Origin: an uncultured Lachnospiraceae bacterium | Lineage (GTDB): Bacteria > Bacillota > Clostridia > Lachnospirales > Lachnospiraceae | Direction: 5' to 3' | Length of the DNA: 64,000 nucleotides | Assembly (NCBI GenBank): GCA_947086895.1 | Contig: CAMUAR010000007.1 | Location: 27,238-91,237, forward strand | The notes under the pieces: model-generated | What the model was told of the DNA's origin: nothing | Database searches by the model: none | Seen by the model: only the letters and a program-made list of their open reading frames with translations | Part shown: piece by piece, positions 26,913 to 35,121 of the stretch | Layout of the letters: every line of letters starts with the position of its first letter | Position numbering within the stretch: the stretch's first letter is position 1 | Made by a program: the position numbers and the translations under genes

Positions 26913-28052
26913 TTATGATTCCAGTGTTCGAAAATTGCCAAGCAGCCGCATCTCCAACGCCTCGGCACAGATTCCTCCAAGCGTATTCTGCACAGCAGCC
27001 TCTTTTAAGTTTCCCTCAAAATCCACAAAAAATCGATACTCAAATGTTCTGCCTGCTAATGGACGTGATTCAATTTTTGTCATATTTAAATCATTATAGA
27101 TAATATTAGATAACATACGATATAAGCTTCCTGTTTGGTGCGGCAGAGAAAAACACACGCTGATCTTTTGGGCGTTCGTCAAATATTTTTTTTGATTTGT
27201 GATAATAATAAAGCGCGTAGAATTTGAATCCTCATAATTTGTTTTTTCTGCAAGTATATTTAACCCGTAAGTTTTTGCCGCCCGTCTGCTCGCGATAGCA
27301 GCTTGAGTTATATCGCCAGCCTGCGCCACTTTCCTCGCGCTCCAAGCTGTACTTTCACCTTCAATTGTCTGTATTGCCGGATACTGTTCAAGAAACTTTC
27401 TGCTCTGTAAAATCCCCTGCGGATGTGAGTAGACTGTGCGAATATCCGAAAGCTTCGCTCCTGGCAATCCCAAAAGCACCTGATTGACTTTTAGCACATG
27501 TTCGCCAACAATATAGTTTTCAAACTCCACCAGCAAATCATAGCTGTCGGTAATGCCCCCTGTTGTTGTGTTCTCAATCGGCAGCACCCCGAAATCTGCT
27601 TTTCCTTCCTTTACTGCCGACATAACTTCACGAAATGTCGGTGCCGGAAACCTTGTGACTTGTTCTCCAAAGCATTCTTCCATCGCCTGTTCTGAGTACG
27701 AACCTGGCGCGCCAAAATACACAATCTTTGTCGCCGCATCGTTCGGCAGCTTTAAAAGCTCCTCAAAGTCCAGAAAAGCCTTCGCCTCATTTAATTTATA
27801 TTGATAACGCCGGCTAATGCTCATCAGCTGCTGAAAAATTTCTTGTACTGCATGACCGTTAAACTCATTGGAGCAAAGTTTTTTTACCGCCTCTAACTTT
27901 TGCTGTTCCCGTTCTCTATCATAGATGGGTTTCCCAATCTCCTTTTTATACTCCGCAACATCAGAAGCGACTTTCATTCGCCGCTCAAACAGTTCTACAA
28001 TCTGCCGGTCAATCTGGTCAATCTCCTCCCTTGAATCTTTTAAATCTATCAT
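26913..28052 (-). CDS. pheA: Chorismate mutase / prephenate dehydratase
   Basis: The bifunctional enzyme converts chorismate to prephenate and then phenylpyruvate for phenylalanine synthesis. From ATG 28052 (six nt after GGAAGG) the 379 residues comprise an AroQ-type mutase (about 1-85, REEIDQIDRQIVELFERR), a dehydratase domain (about 100-285, FGAPGSYSEQA, LPIENTTTGG, NSTRFIII) and an ACT regulatory domain with HQTGSLY and ESRP, which binds phenylalanine for feedback inhibition. A TTG 21 nt further upstream is a less likely start. Confidence 0.94.
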   Translation of the reverse strand: MIDLKDSREEIDQIDRQIVELFERRMKVASDVAEYKKEIGKPIYDREREQQKLEAVKKLCSNEFNGHAVQEIFQQLMSISRRYQYKLNEAKAFLDFEELLKLPNDAATKIVYFGAPGSYSEQAMEECFGEQVTRFPAPTFREVMSAVKEGKADFGVLPIENTTTGGITDSYDLLVEFENYIVGEHVLKVNQVLLGLPGAKLSDIRTVYSHPQGILQSRKFLEQYPAIQTIEGESTAWSARKVAQAGDITQAAIASRRAAKTYGLNILAEKTNYEDSNSTRFIIITNQKKYLTNAQKISVCFSLPHQTGSLYRMLSNIIYNDLNMTKIESRPLAGRTFEYRFFVDFEGNLKEAAVQNTLGGICAEALEMRLLGNFRTLES

Positions 28053-28085
28053 AAAAAACCTTCCTTTCTCCAATGGACTGTTATA

Positions 28086-28114
28086 AGTATAACGGCTCTT
28101 CTGGCATTTTGCAA
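28086..28114 (-). promoter_or_regulatory. Putative sigma-A promoter of pheA
   Basis: On the minus strand TTGCAA (28109-28114) and TATACT (28086-28091) are 17 nt apart, about 35 nt upstream of the pheA start. Repeat family 1 copy B begins 30 nt further upstream. Confidence 0.65.
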
Positions 28115-28143
28115 TGCAGTACTGGAAAAAAATAAAGTTTTAT

Positions 28144-28267
28144 GGTATAATATCGCCAGATATTATACCTGCACCAGTTCGCGCTTGACCGAAGGGAGAG
28201 TATCTTCCATAGCGAACTGTGTGCATGCCCCGCAGGGAACCATATCGGAACGATATGGTATAATATC
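28144..28267 (+). repeat. Structured intergenic repeat family 1, copy B (full length)
   Basis: This 124-bp copy is used as the reference orientation. It has a hairpin GGTATAATATC/GATATTATACC, a middle stem CAGTTCGC/GCGAACTG, a hairpin CCATATCG/CGATATGG and a terminal repeat of GGTATAATATC. The ends carry TGGTATAAT, a perfect extended -10 box, pointing right. It runs directly into repeat family 2 at 28264. Confidence 0.88.
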
Positions 28268-28420
28268 CGCGAAAAGCAAAACGAACAAGTCAATCGTTTA
28301 AACTGCGGAAACTGCTTTTTGTTTCTGGCAGTTTAAACGATTGGCTTGTGAGCGCGCAACGCGACCGAAAAACCGCAGCGCAGCAAGGTTTTGAGGTTTT
28401 GCTTTGAGCATTTTGGAAAA
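28264..28420 (+). repeat. Structured intergenic repeat family 2, copy 1
   Basis: The element aligns with the reverse strand of 39501-39655. It begins CGCGAAAAGCAAAACGAA and has 20-nt arms at 28286-28305 and 28329-28348 that pair except for one G-U. A conserved GAGCGCG stretch follows, then a second hairpin with AAAACC (28369-28374) and GGTTTT (28387-28392) around a 12-nt loop, ending GCTTTGAGCATTTT. Arm sequences differ from copy 2 at three pairs with both partners changed. Confidence 0.85.
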
Positions 28421-28424
28421 ACGC

Positions 28425-28507
28425 GGTATTATACCTGCACCGATTCGCGTCCAACGAAGGAGGACAAATACATCAGCAAATCATGCGCATCCCTCGGAGA
28501 GTACCAT
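28425..28507 (+). repeat. Repeat family 1, copy E (partial)
   Basis: From GGTATTATACCTGCACCGA through CGGAGAGTACCAT this matches the interior of family 1 in the same orientation as copy B. It lacks the first hairpin arm and the last hairpin, and its middle stem is weakened by mismatches. With copy B it brackets repeat family 2. The in-frame start at 28483 lies inside it and is not the real start of the next gene. Confidence 0.75.
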
Positions 28508-28581
28508 GTTTGAAAAACAAGATAAAATACAATAATTCATTATTTATAACACAGCGCACAATGTGCAGAAATGGAGAATTT

Positions 28582-29595
28582 ATGAAAAAAATCATCATTT
28601 TTCTTTTACTGGCAGCTGCCATTGCAGGAGCCATCTTCTGGAGCAAATATTCCAACAAAGTGTACTACAATGCGGAAGGAACGTCTGGAAATTCTGCCGG
28701 AAATCTCTACAACGGCGGCTTATTTTGCGAGATCAATGGCACTGTCTATTTTTCCAATCACAAAGATGACGGCGCCCTCTACTCTATGGATACAGATTTA
28801 TCTAACGTAGAAAAAGTTTTGCCGGACAAAGTTGTTTCCATCAATGCAGACAGTCATTATGTATACTATTCTCGCCGGAATTACGAAAAAGAAAACCGCG
28901 TGGTCAGCGCTTTAAACTTTCAGGATCATGGCATTTTCCGAATGAACCGCAAAGACAAAAAACTTACAATGCTGACAGAAGAACTCAATGGTGTCTTATG
29001 TCTTTCTGGAAATACCATTTTCTTTCAGCAGCTTGACCGCTCTGGCAATATTGAAATTCGTCGAATCGGCATCGACAAAAAAAATGCGGCGCTTTTGACC
29101 AAAGAACCACTGATTCCAGCTTCCGTTCGCAACGGTCTGCTCTACTATGCCGGCGTTTCTTCCGACCATTTTCTACATTCTATGGCACTTTTCTCCGGCG
29201 CAGAAGAACTTATATCCGACCAATTCTGCTATATGCCTGTAGCAATGCCAGAGTATATTTATTATATAGCGACCACTGACGGGCATAACCTGTGCCGCAT
29301 GGATTATTCCGGCGGCAGCAAAGAAACGCTTGTTGAAGATTTCTGCTCTACTTTTAATATCACGCCAGATGAGCGCTACTTGTACTACCAAGTTGACGGT
29401 GGAGACGACAACCGTATTGTCCAGCTTGATCTTGTAACTGGGTTTACCACAACATTGATTGACGGCAACTACAAACAAATTCATGTCACAAGCAAGTATA
29501 TCTTCTTTTATGATTTCATTGGTAAAACAGTCTATGCTTACGACCGGGCTACCGAACTTTTAAGTGTTTTTAATCCTCCGGTATTCGAAAAGTAA
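28582..29595 (+). CDS. DUF5050-type membrane-anchored propeller-like protein
   Basis: The start at ATG 28582 follows GGAG with 5 nt spacing; the longer frame from 28483 runs through a repeat. The 337 residues begin with a lipid-free signal anchor (KKIIIFLLLAAAIAGAIFW), followed by repeated beta-strand units with YYxxx and IFRMNRKDK-like patterns (for example TVYFSNHKDDGALYSMD), typical of DUF5050 proteins thought to form beta-propellers outside the cell. No catalytic residues are evident and the function is unknown. Confidence 0.75.
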   Translation: MKKIIIFLLLAAAIAGAIFWSKYSNKVYYNAEGTSGNSAGNLYNGGLFCEINGTVYFSNHKDDGALYSMDTDLSNVEKVLPDKVVSINADSHYVYYSRRNYEKENRVVSALNFQDHGIFRMNRKDKKLTMLTEELNGVLCLSGNTIFFQQLDRSGNIEIRRIGIDKKNAALLTKEPLIPASVRNGLLYYAGVSSDHFLHSMALFSGAEELISDQFCYMPVAMPEYIYYIATTDGHNLCRMDYSGGSKETLVEDFCSTFNITPDERYLYYQVDGGDDNRIVQLDLVTGFTTTLIDGNYKQIHVTSKYIFFYDFIGKTVYAYDRATELLSVFNPPVFEK

Positions 29596-29607
29596 CAATC
29601 ATAATAT

Positions 29608-30804
29608 CTATTTTTCTTTACATACCTGAAAAATAATAAATTTTAAATAGTAGGACTCTTCCGCAGACCACAAAATTGGATGGTCTGCGGACTGAGTGCG
29701 GTACTCTACCTGACGCAGACGACAGTGCGCGCTTCTCGCTGCCTGTCCAATTGTCTCCATAAATAACTCCGGTGTCATAAAATGAGAACATGAGCAGGTT
29801 GCAAGATAACCTCCATCGCGCAGCAGCTTCATACCGCGCAAGTTAATTTCCCGATATCCTTTCACCGCATTTTTCACCGAGCTTCTTGACTTTGTAAACG
29901 CGGGCGGATCAAGAATAATAAAATCAAATACTTCGCCCTCTGCTTCCAGTTTTGGAAGAAGTTCAAACACAGATGCACAGAGAAATTTCACCTTATCTTC
30001 CATATGATTCAGCTCTGCATTTCTTATCGCCTGCCGGATTCCAAGTTCTGAAACATCCACACCCAGAACGGACGAGGCGCCTCCCAGCGCGGCATTCAGC
30101 GCAAAAGAACCTGTATGAGTAAAACAGTCCAATACCTTCATGCCGTGCGCAAGTGCTTTGACCGCCGCGCGATTATATTTCTGGTCAAGAAAAAATCCCG
30201 TTTTCTGTCCATCTTCAACATCGACCTCATAAATTACTCCGTTTTCCTGTATCTGGACAATGGTGTCAAACGGCTCGGACAAAAAACCTTTTACACGCTC
30301 CATACCTTCTAACTCGCGAACCTTCGCATCGCTCCGCTCATAAATTCCCCGAACTGCAATTCCATCCTCCGCCAAAATACAAGTGAGAATATCAAGAATT
30401 TGTCCTTTTATCCGGTCAATGCCAAGCGCGAGCGACTGCACGACAAGCACATCCGAGAACTTATCAATCACAAGCCCCGGCAAAAAATCGGCCTCTCCAA
30501 AAATCACACGGCAACTGTTTGTATCCACAGTGCGCTTGCGGTATTCCCAAGCGGCGCGCACGCGCATTTCCAAAAACTTCTTGTCAATTTCCTGTCCTTT
30601 TACCCGGCTCATAATACGCACAATAATTTTTGATTTTGTGTTGATAAAACCCTTTCCGAGAAAATATCCGTCAAAATCCAGTACATCCACAAAATCTCCG
30701 TCCGAAAACTCTCCTGTTATCTTGTCCACTTCATTATCATACACCCAAAGACCGCCCGCTTTTAAACTGCGCCCTTGTCCTTTTTTTAAAACAACTTCCG
30801 CCAT
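29608..30804 (-). CDS. RlmI-type 23S rRNA cytosine methyltransferase
   Basis: The 398-residue SAM-dependent enzyme has an N-terminal PUA-like RNA-binding part (LKKGQGRSLKAGGLWVYDNE), a linker and a Rossmann methyltransferase domain with VLDCFTHTGSFALNA near 225, the motif IILDPPAFTKS and SCSHFM. This layout matches RlmI, which makes m5C1962 in 23S rRNA. ATG 30804 is favoured because GAGAGG lies 4 nt before it; an ATG 12 nt upstream overlaps that ribosome site. It converges with the DUF5050 gene with only 12 nt between stops. Confidence 0.85.
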   Translation of the reverse strand: MAEVVLKKGQGRSLKAGGLWVYDNEVDKITGEFSDGDFVDVLDFDGYFLGKGFINTKSKIIVRIMSRVKGQEIDKKFLEMRVRAAWEYRKRTVDTNSCRVIFGEADFLPGLVIDKFSDVLVVQSLALGIDRIKGQILDILTCILAEDGIAVRGIYERSDAKVRELEGMERVKGFLSEPFDTIVQIQENGVIYEVDVEDGQKTGFFLDQKYNRAAVKALAHGMKVLDCFTHTGSFALNAALGGASSVLGVDVSELGIRQAIRNAELNHMEDKVKFLCASVFELLPKLEAEGEVFDFIILDPPAFTKSRSSVKNAVKGYREINLRGMKLLRDGGYLATCSCSHFMTPELFMETIGQAARSAHCRLRQVEYRTQSADHPILWSAEESYYLKFIIFQVCKEK

Positions 30805-30911
30805 AATTCCTCTCATTCTGCCGCTGCAGCGGCTTTATATTATACATCTTTATTTTTTAAATAAATTTTTTCTGCTGTTTTTCCATCCTTAAAATCTAAA
30901 AAAACGCTCTT

Positions 30912-31385
30912 CTAACGTTTTAAAAATACAAATATCTTACTAAATATATAGTTCAATATAATCACGATCACTGCCAATACTGCTTTTACCACAAGCCCGT
31001 TCCAATGCAGCGTTTTGACAAAAAATAGAATCCCGCCTTCTTCCACAAGAAAGGTTAAAAAGCGTGCTGCGTAAAACCGGAATATTTTCTTTCCTTCTGC
31101 TGCCCATCCGGTAAATTTACTGCGAAATACCCACATCGCATTTACCGCGTAAGCAAACGCAACGGTCAGCACCCAGTCGAGCGCGTTGCCGCTTAATTCC
31201 TCCATGCCAAGCCGCTCGACCAAAAGCCAGTACAGCACCCAATTAACCGCTGTTGTAAGTACGCCGGAAATCAGATAAGCAATCATCTCGCGCGTCGTAA
31301 AAACATCCCACAATCTAAAAAATATCCGCCAGATTATAAAGTTGCTCTGACGATATTTTGACTTTCTTTTTTCTTCTTCATCCAT
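30912..31385 (-). CDS. GtrA-family membrane protein
   Basis: The 157-residue protein has four predicted helices and GtrA-family features: YLISGVLTTAVNWVLYW at the first helix, FAYAVNAMWVFRSK after the second and a C-terminal NYIFSKIFVFLK. GtrA proteins take part in moving or presenting lipid-linked sugars at the membrane. No glycosyltransferase partner is adjacent. The N-terminal 30 residues are charged and cytoplasmic. Confidence 0.85.
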   Translation of the reverse strand: MDEEEKRKSKYRQSNFIIWRIFFRLWDVFTTREMIAYLISGVLTTAVNWVLYWLLVERLGMEELSGNALDWVLTVAFAYAVNAMWVFRSKFTGWAAEGKKIFRFYAARFLTFLVEEGGILFFVKTLHWNGLVVKAVLAVIVIILNYIFSKIFVFLKR

Positions 31386-31425
31386 CTTTTTTTCTGCTGC
31401 TGAAAACTTATTTTTTCTTCTTTAG

Positions 31426-31532
31426 AGCGTGTCTGAAAATTTCATGCAGTTGATCCGATTTTTTGCATAAAACGTTCCAAAACACGACCGTTTTTCAACC
31501 GTTTTCTTTCGACACAATTTCTCAGACACGCT
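31426..31532. repeat. MITE-like inverted-repeat element
   Basis: AGCGTGTCTGAAAATT at the left end and its near-reverse complement AATTTCTCAGACACGCT at the right end bound a 107-bp intergenic segment with no coding capacity. The outer 11 bp pair perfectly. It looks like a miniature inverted-repeat element or a transposon-end remnant. A long terminator-like hairpin for the gene at 31631-33094 is an alternative, though the loop of about 75 nt is large for that. Confidence 0.6.
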
Positions 31533-31630
31533 TCTGTCCCCTGTTTTGCAGCAACGTTCTCCTTCTTTCATAAAACTGCTTTTTTTAAGGCATCACAAAT
31601 ATAAAACTTCTGCTATAATAAATACCGCAC

Positions 31631-33094
31631 CTACTCCTGTTTTTTCTTTCCAAACAACATCCTGTTTTTTTTGCTGACTTCCTGCATTTTTTCCTTGTCT
31701 AACTCATAGTGCCGCATCACCCAAAGCGCGAAAATCCATCCAAGCATCGGCACAATACAATACATAAAAATCGTGGCTATTTTTACCTGAGGAGTAAGTG
31801 TATCTTCCACCTGAGGCAGCACTTCAGTAAATCCAATTAACGCGACGATACCGCCAACAAAAATTGTCGCAAGCGATGAAATTACCTGATCTACAAGTGC
31901 AAAAAGCGCGCCCATAAATCCCGGCACGTACAGCCCGCTGCGATACACTTCATAATCGGAACAGTCGGCAATCATAGGTACAACAATACTGTTGCTAACC
32001 GATTTCGTACCGTTTAAAAAAATGTAAATCAAAAGAAATGCAATTGTCGAGCCAGTCAAGTTGGAAAAAGAGATTCCTTCCACGCGCGCAAACGCCAAAA
32101 ACAACGTCATTATAAGCTGGCAAAAAATTGCAAGTTTCATAAATAAAGAAAAGGTGTGTTTCTGTCCAATCCGCTGGGCAAGCGATACGCCAAATGTCAC
32201 AATCGCAAGGTTTGGAAGAATTGTCACAAGCCCAACTTGACCTGCCATTGCATAATTTTTCATCATAATTCCAAACAGCATTACACAGACCGTAACATTA
32301 TTGTACACCGTGGATGTAAATTTATTTACGGACGCTGAGATAACAAGCTGCCGGATTGGACGATTGTTGCGCAGCACTTCCAAATAATCACGCATTTTAA
32401 TTTTATTTTTCTCGCCGCCTACCTGATAATGCTCCGGTCTGTCTTTATTCCATATTCCGACAAGCCCAAGCACCGTACAAAGCACGGAAATTCCCGCAAT
32501 TACAAGAGTAAATTGCTGAAATAATTTTGGATTTGTATAGCTCCCATACTTGGGTATTAAATATGCCGCCGTGTACAAAGAGATCCCGCCATAACATGAA
32601 GTGACAAACAGCGAATCAAAATAACTTACAAGCGGGCGCATTTTCGGGTTGTCTGTCATTACTGTCTGCCCGGACTTTGCAACAATCATCTGAAAGGTAT
32701 ACCCAAATACATAGACAACATAAACTGCTACAAAATACGGCAGACGCAGCGCCGTTGGAATTTGGTGCGTTGTATTAAACATCAAAAGCACGCTCACAAG
32801 CATCAAGACATTGCCAAGCACCATAAATGGACGAAATTTTCCAAAACGCCCCTCAAATCGATCTACAATAAAACCGATCATCGGGTCAATCAATCCGTCA
32901 AACACTCGCAGCGCTGTCAACAGCGCCGACGCAAAAATTACTGTAAATCCAACAATACCGTTCACATAGTAAGACACATATTCCATCAGCACCAAATATA
33001 GCGTTGTCGCCGCTGAATTCAGCGAAAACAACGCTATCTGAAATGCACTTGCATTATTATATTTTGAATCTAGGTCTTTGGTTGTAAATATCAT
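31631..33094 (-). CDS. GPH-family glycoside/sugar:cation symporter
   Basis: The 487-residue transporter has about twelve helices and the MFS_2/MelB signatures, including FDGLIDPMIGFIVDRFEGRFGKFRPFM near residues 45-70 and later NGTKSVSNSI and DCSDYEVYRSG. It should import a sugar or glycoside with Na+ or H+. ATG 33094 begins the conserved protein; a 22-residue TTG extension to 33160 lacks a ribosome site. No glycosidase neighbour points to a substrate. A strong promoter lies at 33231-33259. Confidence 0.87.
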   Translation of the reverse strand: MIFTTKDLDSKYNNASAFQIALFSLNSAATTLYLVLMEYVSYYVNGIVGFTVIFASALLTALRVFDGLIDPMIGFIVDRFEGRFGKFRPFMVLGNVLMLVSVLLMFNTTHQIPTALRLPYFVAVYVVYVFGYTFQMIVAKSGQTVMTDNPKMRPLVSYFDSLFVTSCYGGISLYTAAYLIPKYGSYTNPKLFQQFTLVIAGISVLCTVLGLVGIWNKDRPEHYQVGGEKNKIKMRDYLEVLRNNRPIRQLVISASVNKFTSTVYNNVTVCVMLFGIMMKNYAMAGQVGLVTILPNLAIVTFGVSLAQRIGQKHTFSLFMKLAIFCQLIMTLFLAFARVEGISFSNLTGSTIAFLLIYIFLNGTKSVSNSIVVPMIADCSDYEVYRSGLYVPGFMGALFALVDQVISSLATIFVGGIVALIGFTEVLPQVEDTLTPQVKIATIFMYCIVPMLGWIFALWVMRHYELDKEKMQEVSKKNRMLFGKKKQE

Positions 33095-33230
33095 ACGCCT
33101 TTCCCGGTTTCCCGGACTCCTTATCCCCTTTTTTCTAGCTATGCTGCAAACCATATCCAAAAACAGCGCCGACTGTGTTTCCCCTCACGGTCTTTGCCTG
33201 GCATAATTGCACTTCTCATAACCTAGACCC

Positions 33231-33259
33231 ATTTTAAATAGTTTCCCGAACATTGTCAA
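33231..33259 (-). promoter_or_regulatory. Putative strong sigma-A promoter of the GPH symporter
   Basis: On the minus strand a consensus TTGACA (33254-33259) and TAAAAT (33231-33236) are separated by 17 nt, about 137 nt upstream of the start at 33094. Confidence 0.75.
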
Positions 33260-33301
33260 CTTAAGCTTTTCTTAACAAATATAATAAGCAAAAATATAGC
33301 A

Positions 33302-34276
33302 TCAAAAAGATTTTATTTCTCCTTTCAAATCATAAATTTCATACATAGCCAGCATATTTTGATATGTCATTTTTCGCGCCAACAGTTGCTGGTAAGTGAC
33401 TGTTTTCACTTTTCCTTCTGCTTTCAGTTTCTCCATCTTTGATAAAATATCTGCGTATTCTTTCTGAACTGCTGCAAACATAGATTCAAAGGCAGCCAAA
33501 CGGGTATTCTTACATTCCTTTTGAACCGCGACAATGGTAAATTCACCTGGCAATTTTTGATTTGTCCATGCTGGATGTTCGTCAAACCGCTGCAAAACAA
33601 AGCCGCTGTCAACTACCGCATTAATAATCTCACTTATTGTATATTTTCGGTAACTGCATTTTGGCATTTGGGCGCGAATCTCATCTTCAAAAAAACGTGC
33701 GTGCGCCATCTCGCCCTCAAATATTTCCGTGGAAAAATAACCTGCCCGCGGCAATTTCTGCTCAAATTCCAAAAGATCACTTATCTTAGTAAACGGGTGA
33801 AAATCGCTGCATATCATTTTCCCTCCTGCTTTTAACAGTAAGTGCATCTTTTGCATAAAAGCGTCAATATCATGAAAATAATGTAAAATACCACCTTCCA
33901 TAAAAACAATATCAAAACATCCGCCATACTGTTCTGCATCAATCTCCAAAACATCACAAACCACATAATCCAGCTCTGTACCTGCTGCCTTTGCCAGTTC
34001 AAGGGCATATTTTTGATTGTCTTTTGAAATATCAAACACGGTCACTTTCGCGCCGAGAAGCGCAAGCGGAACCGCTTTTTTCCCGCAGGAACCGCAGATA
34101 TTTGCAATACGCATTCCCTTGTAAGTATCAAAATATGCCGCATACTTTTTTAATTCTCCAACCGGATTTTGTCTGATTTTTTCCGCTCTGACCTCTGGAA
34201 GCCCCACTTCTTTTATCCAAAATTGGTATGCATTATATTCCCATGCCGCTTTGTTTTGAATACTGTAATCTATCAC
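33302..34276 (-). CDS. Class I SAM-dependent methyltransferase
   Basis: The 324-residue protein has a Rossmann methyltransferase core: ICGSCGKKAVPLALLGA (motif I variant) near 60-76, VFDISKDN after the second strand, VCDVLEID, and FDIVFMEGGILHYF. Residues of about 265-324 form a helical, Lys/Glu-rich C-terminal extension not seen in the minimal fold. The target is unknown. It is a single gene between the symporter promoter region and a GNAT gene in the same direction. Confidence 0.75.
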   Translation of the reverse strand: MIDYSIQNKAAWEYNAYQFWIKEVGLPEVRAEKIRQNPVGELKKYAAYFDTYKGMRIANICGSCGKKAVPLALLGAKVTVFDISKDNQKYALELAKAAGTELDYVVCDVLEIDAEQYGGCFDIVFMEGGILHYFHDIDAFMQKMHLLLKAGGKMICSDFHPFTKISDLLEFEQKLPRAGYFSTEIFEGEMAHARFFEDEIRAQMPKCSYRKYTISEIINAVVDSGFVLQRFDEHPAWTNQKLPGEFTIVAVQKECKNTRLAAFESMFAAVQKEYADILSKMEKLKAEGKVKTVTYQQLLARKMTYQNMLAMYEIYDLKGEIKSF

Positions 34277-34432
34277 AATCGTTTTCCTTTCAAGTGCAAA
34301 TATTTATTTTAACTTTTTTAGTTCTTCTCACTTGAATTTTATTTTCCCCTCAAAATTTTTTGTTTTAGCTGCTGCGGGCTTGATATCCACAAAACTTGGA
34401 TTTATGCCTGTATCGGATATTGATACAAAGAA

Positions 34433-34915
34433 TTAAAGAGGCTTTTTCATTATGCTCATACTTTCTTCGAATTTGGCGCCATTATAATAATTCGTTGTGT
34501 AAAGAACATCAAATCCAGCTTTTTTATAATAATCTACATGGGACAAGGTACAAAGATACAAAAAGTCAAATCCGATACTTTTGGCATAATTGCATATTTT
34601 GCTGATAAAAGCCAGCCCAACATGCTGATTCCTGTATTTTTCATCCACAAACAAAAAATCCAGCCATGGTGAATTGCTGTCATTCTCTGCACAGCTTTCT
34701 TTTACGATTGCAGCAAAGCCAATAACCTTATGATTCAAAATTGCTGTATATACTTTCTCATACTCCTCAAAAGCATAGTCAGACAACAATTCCGCAAGAT
34801 AAGAACCTGTTCCCTGAAATGAACAGGTCTTCGCATAGCAGATTAAGTCTTTCATTAATATTGCAGATGTACTAACATCTACAATATCATAATTCATAAT
34901 ATCCTTATTTTCCAT
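34433..34915 (-). CDS. GNAT-family N-acetyltransferase
   Basis: The 160-residue protein shows the GNAT order: a variable N-terminal half, a central strand AAIVKESC, the acetyl-CoA-binding region LFVDEKYRNQHVGLAFISKI (a Q/R-x-x-x-G variant) near 90-107, and the closing LCTLSHVDYYKKAGFDVL. It should acetylate an amine of unknown identity. Monocistronic by appearance. Confidence 0.75.
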   Translation of the reverse strand: MENKDIMNYDIVDVSTSAILMKDLICYAKTCSFQGTGSYLAELLSDYAFEEYEKVYTAILNHKVIGFAAIVKESCAENDSNSPWLDFLFVDEKYRNQHVGLAFISKICNYAKSIGFDFLYLCTLSHVDYYKKAGFDVLYTTNYYNGAKFEESMSIMKKPL

Positions 34916-35021
34916 TCCTATAATCCACCTTTCTGCGAAAAGTACTTATAAAGTTATAAACCGTTTTCTCATTCCGCTTGTTGTGCTTCTTATAATATAC
35001 ATTGCCGTTTCAATAACATTT

Positions 35022-35041
35022 CCCCTGCCGAAAGACAGGGG
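35022..35041. repeat. Short hairpin shared with 55835-55858 (possible IS200/IS605 end relic)
   Basis: CCCCTG and CAGGGG surround CCGAAAGA, and the sequence continues GAATCT. A near-identical copy (CCTGCCAAAAGACAGGGGAT) is at 55835-55854 in the same orientation. Such hairpins sit at the right ends of IS200/IS605-type elements. No U-run follows, so it is not a standard terminator. Confidence 0.5.
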
Positions 35042-35121
35042 AATCTAAGTGGATTACCAAAATATAGCAAATCCTAATCGTTCATATAGCCATTGCTATT
35101 GAGATAATCAGCCGCAGTCTT

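Noticed and set aside
28483..28581. N-terminal extension of the DUF5050 protein
   Set aside because: The extension is translated repeat sequence; ATG 28582 has a proper ribosome site and begins the signal anchor.
35074..35121. 15-codon in-frame continuation after the stop of the second ABC subunit
   Set aside because: It could be read as stop-codon readthrough, but the transporter is full length without it and there is no readthrough context.
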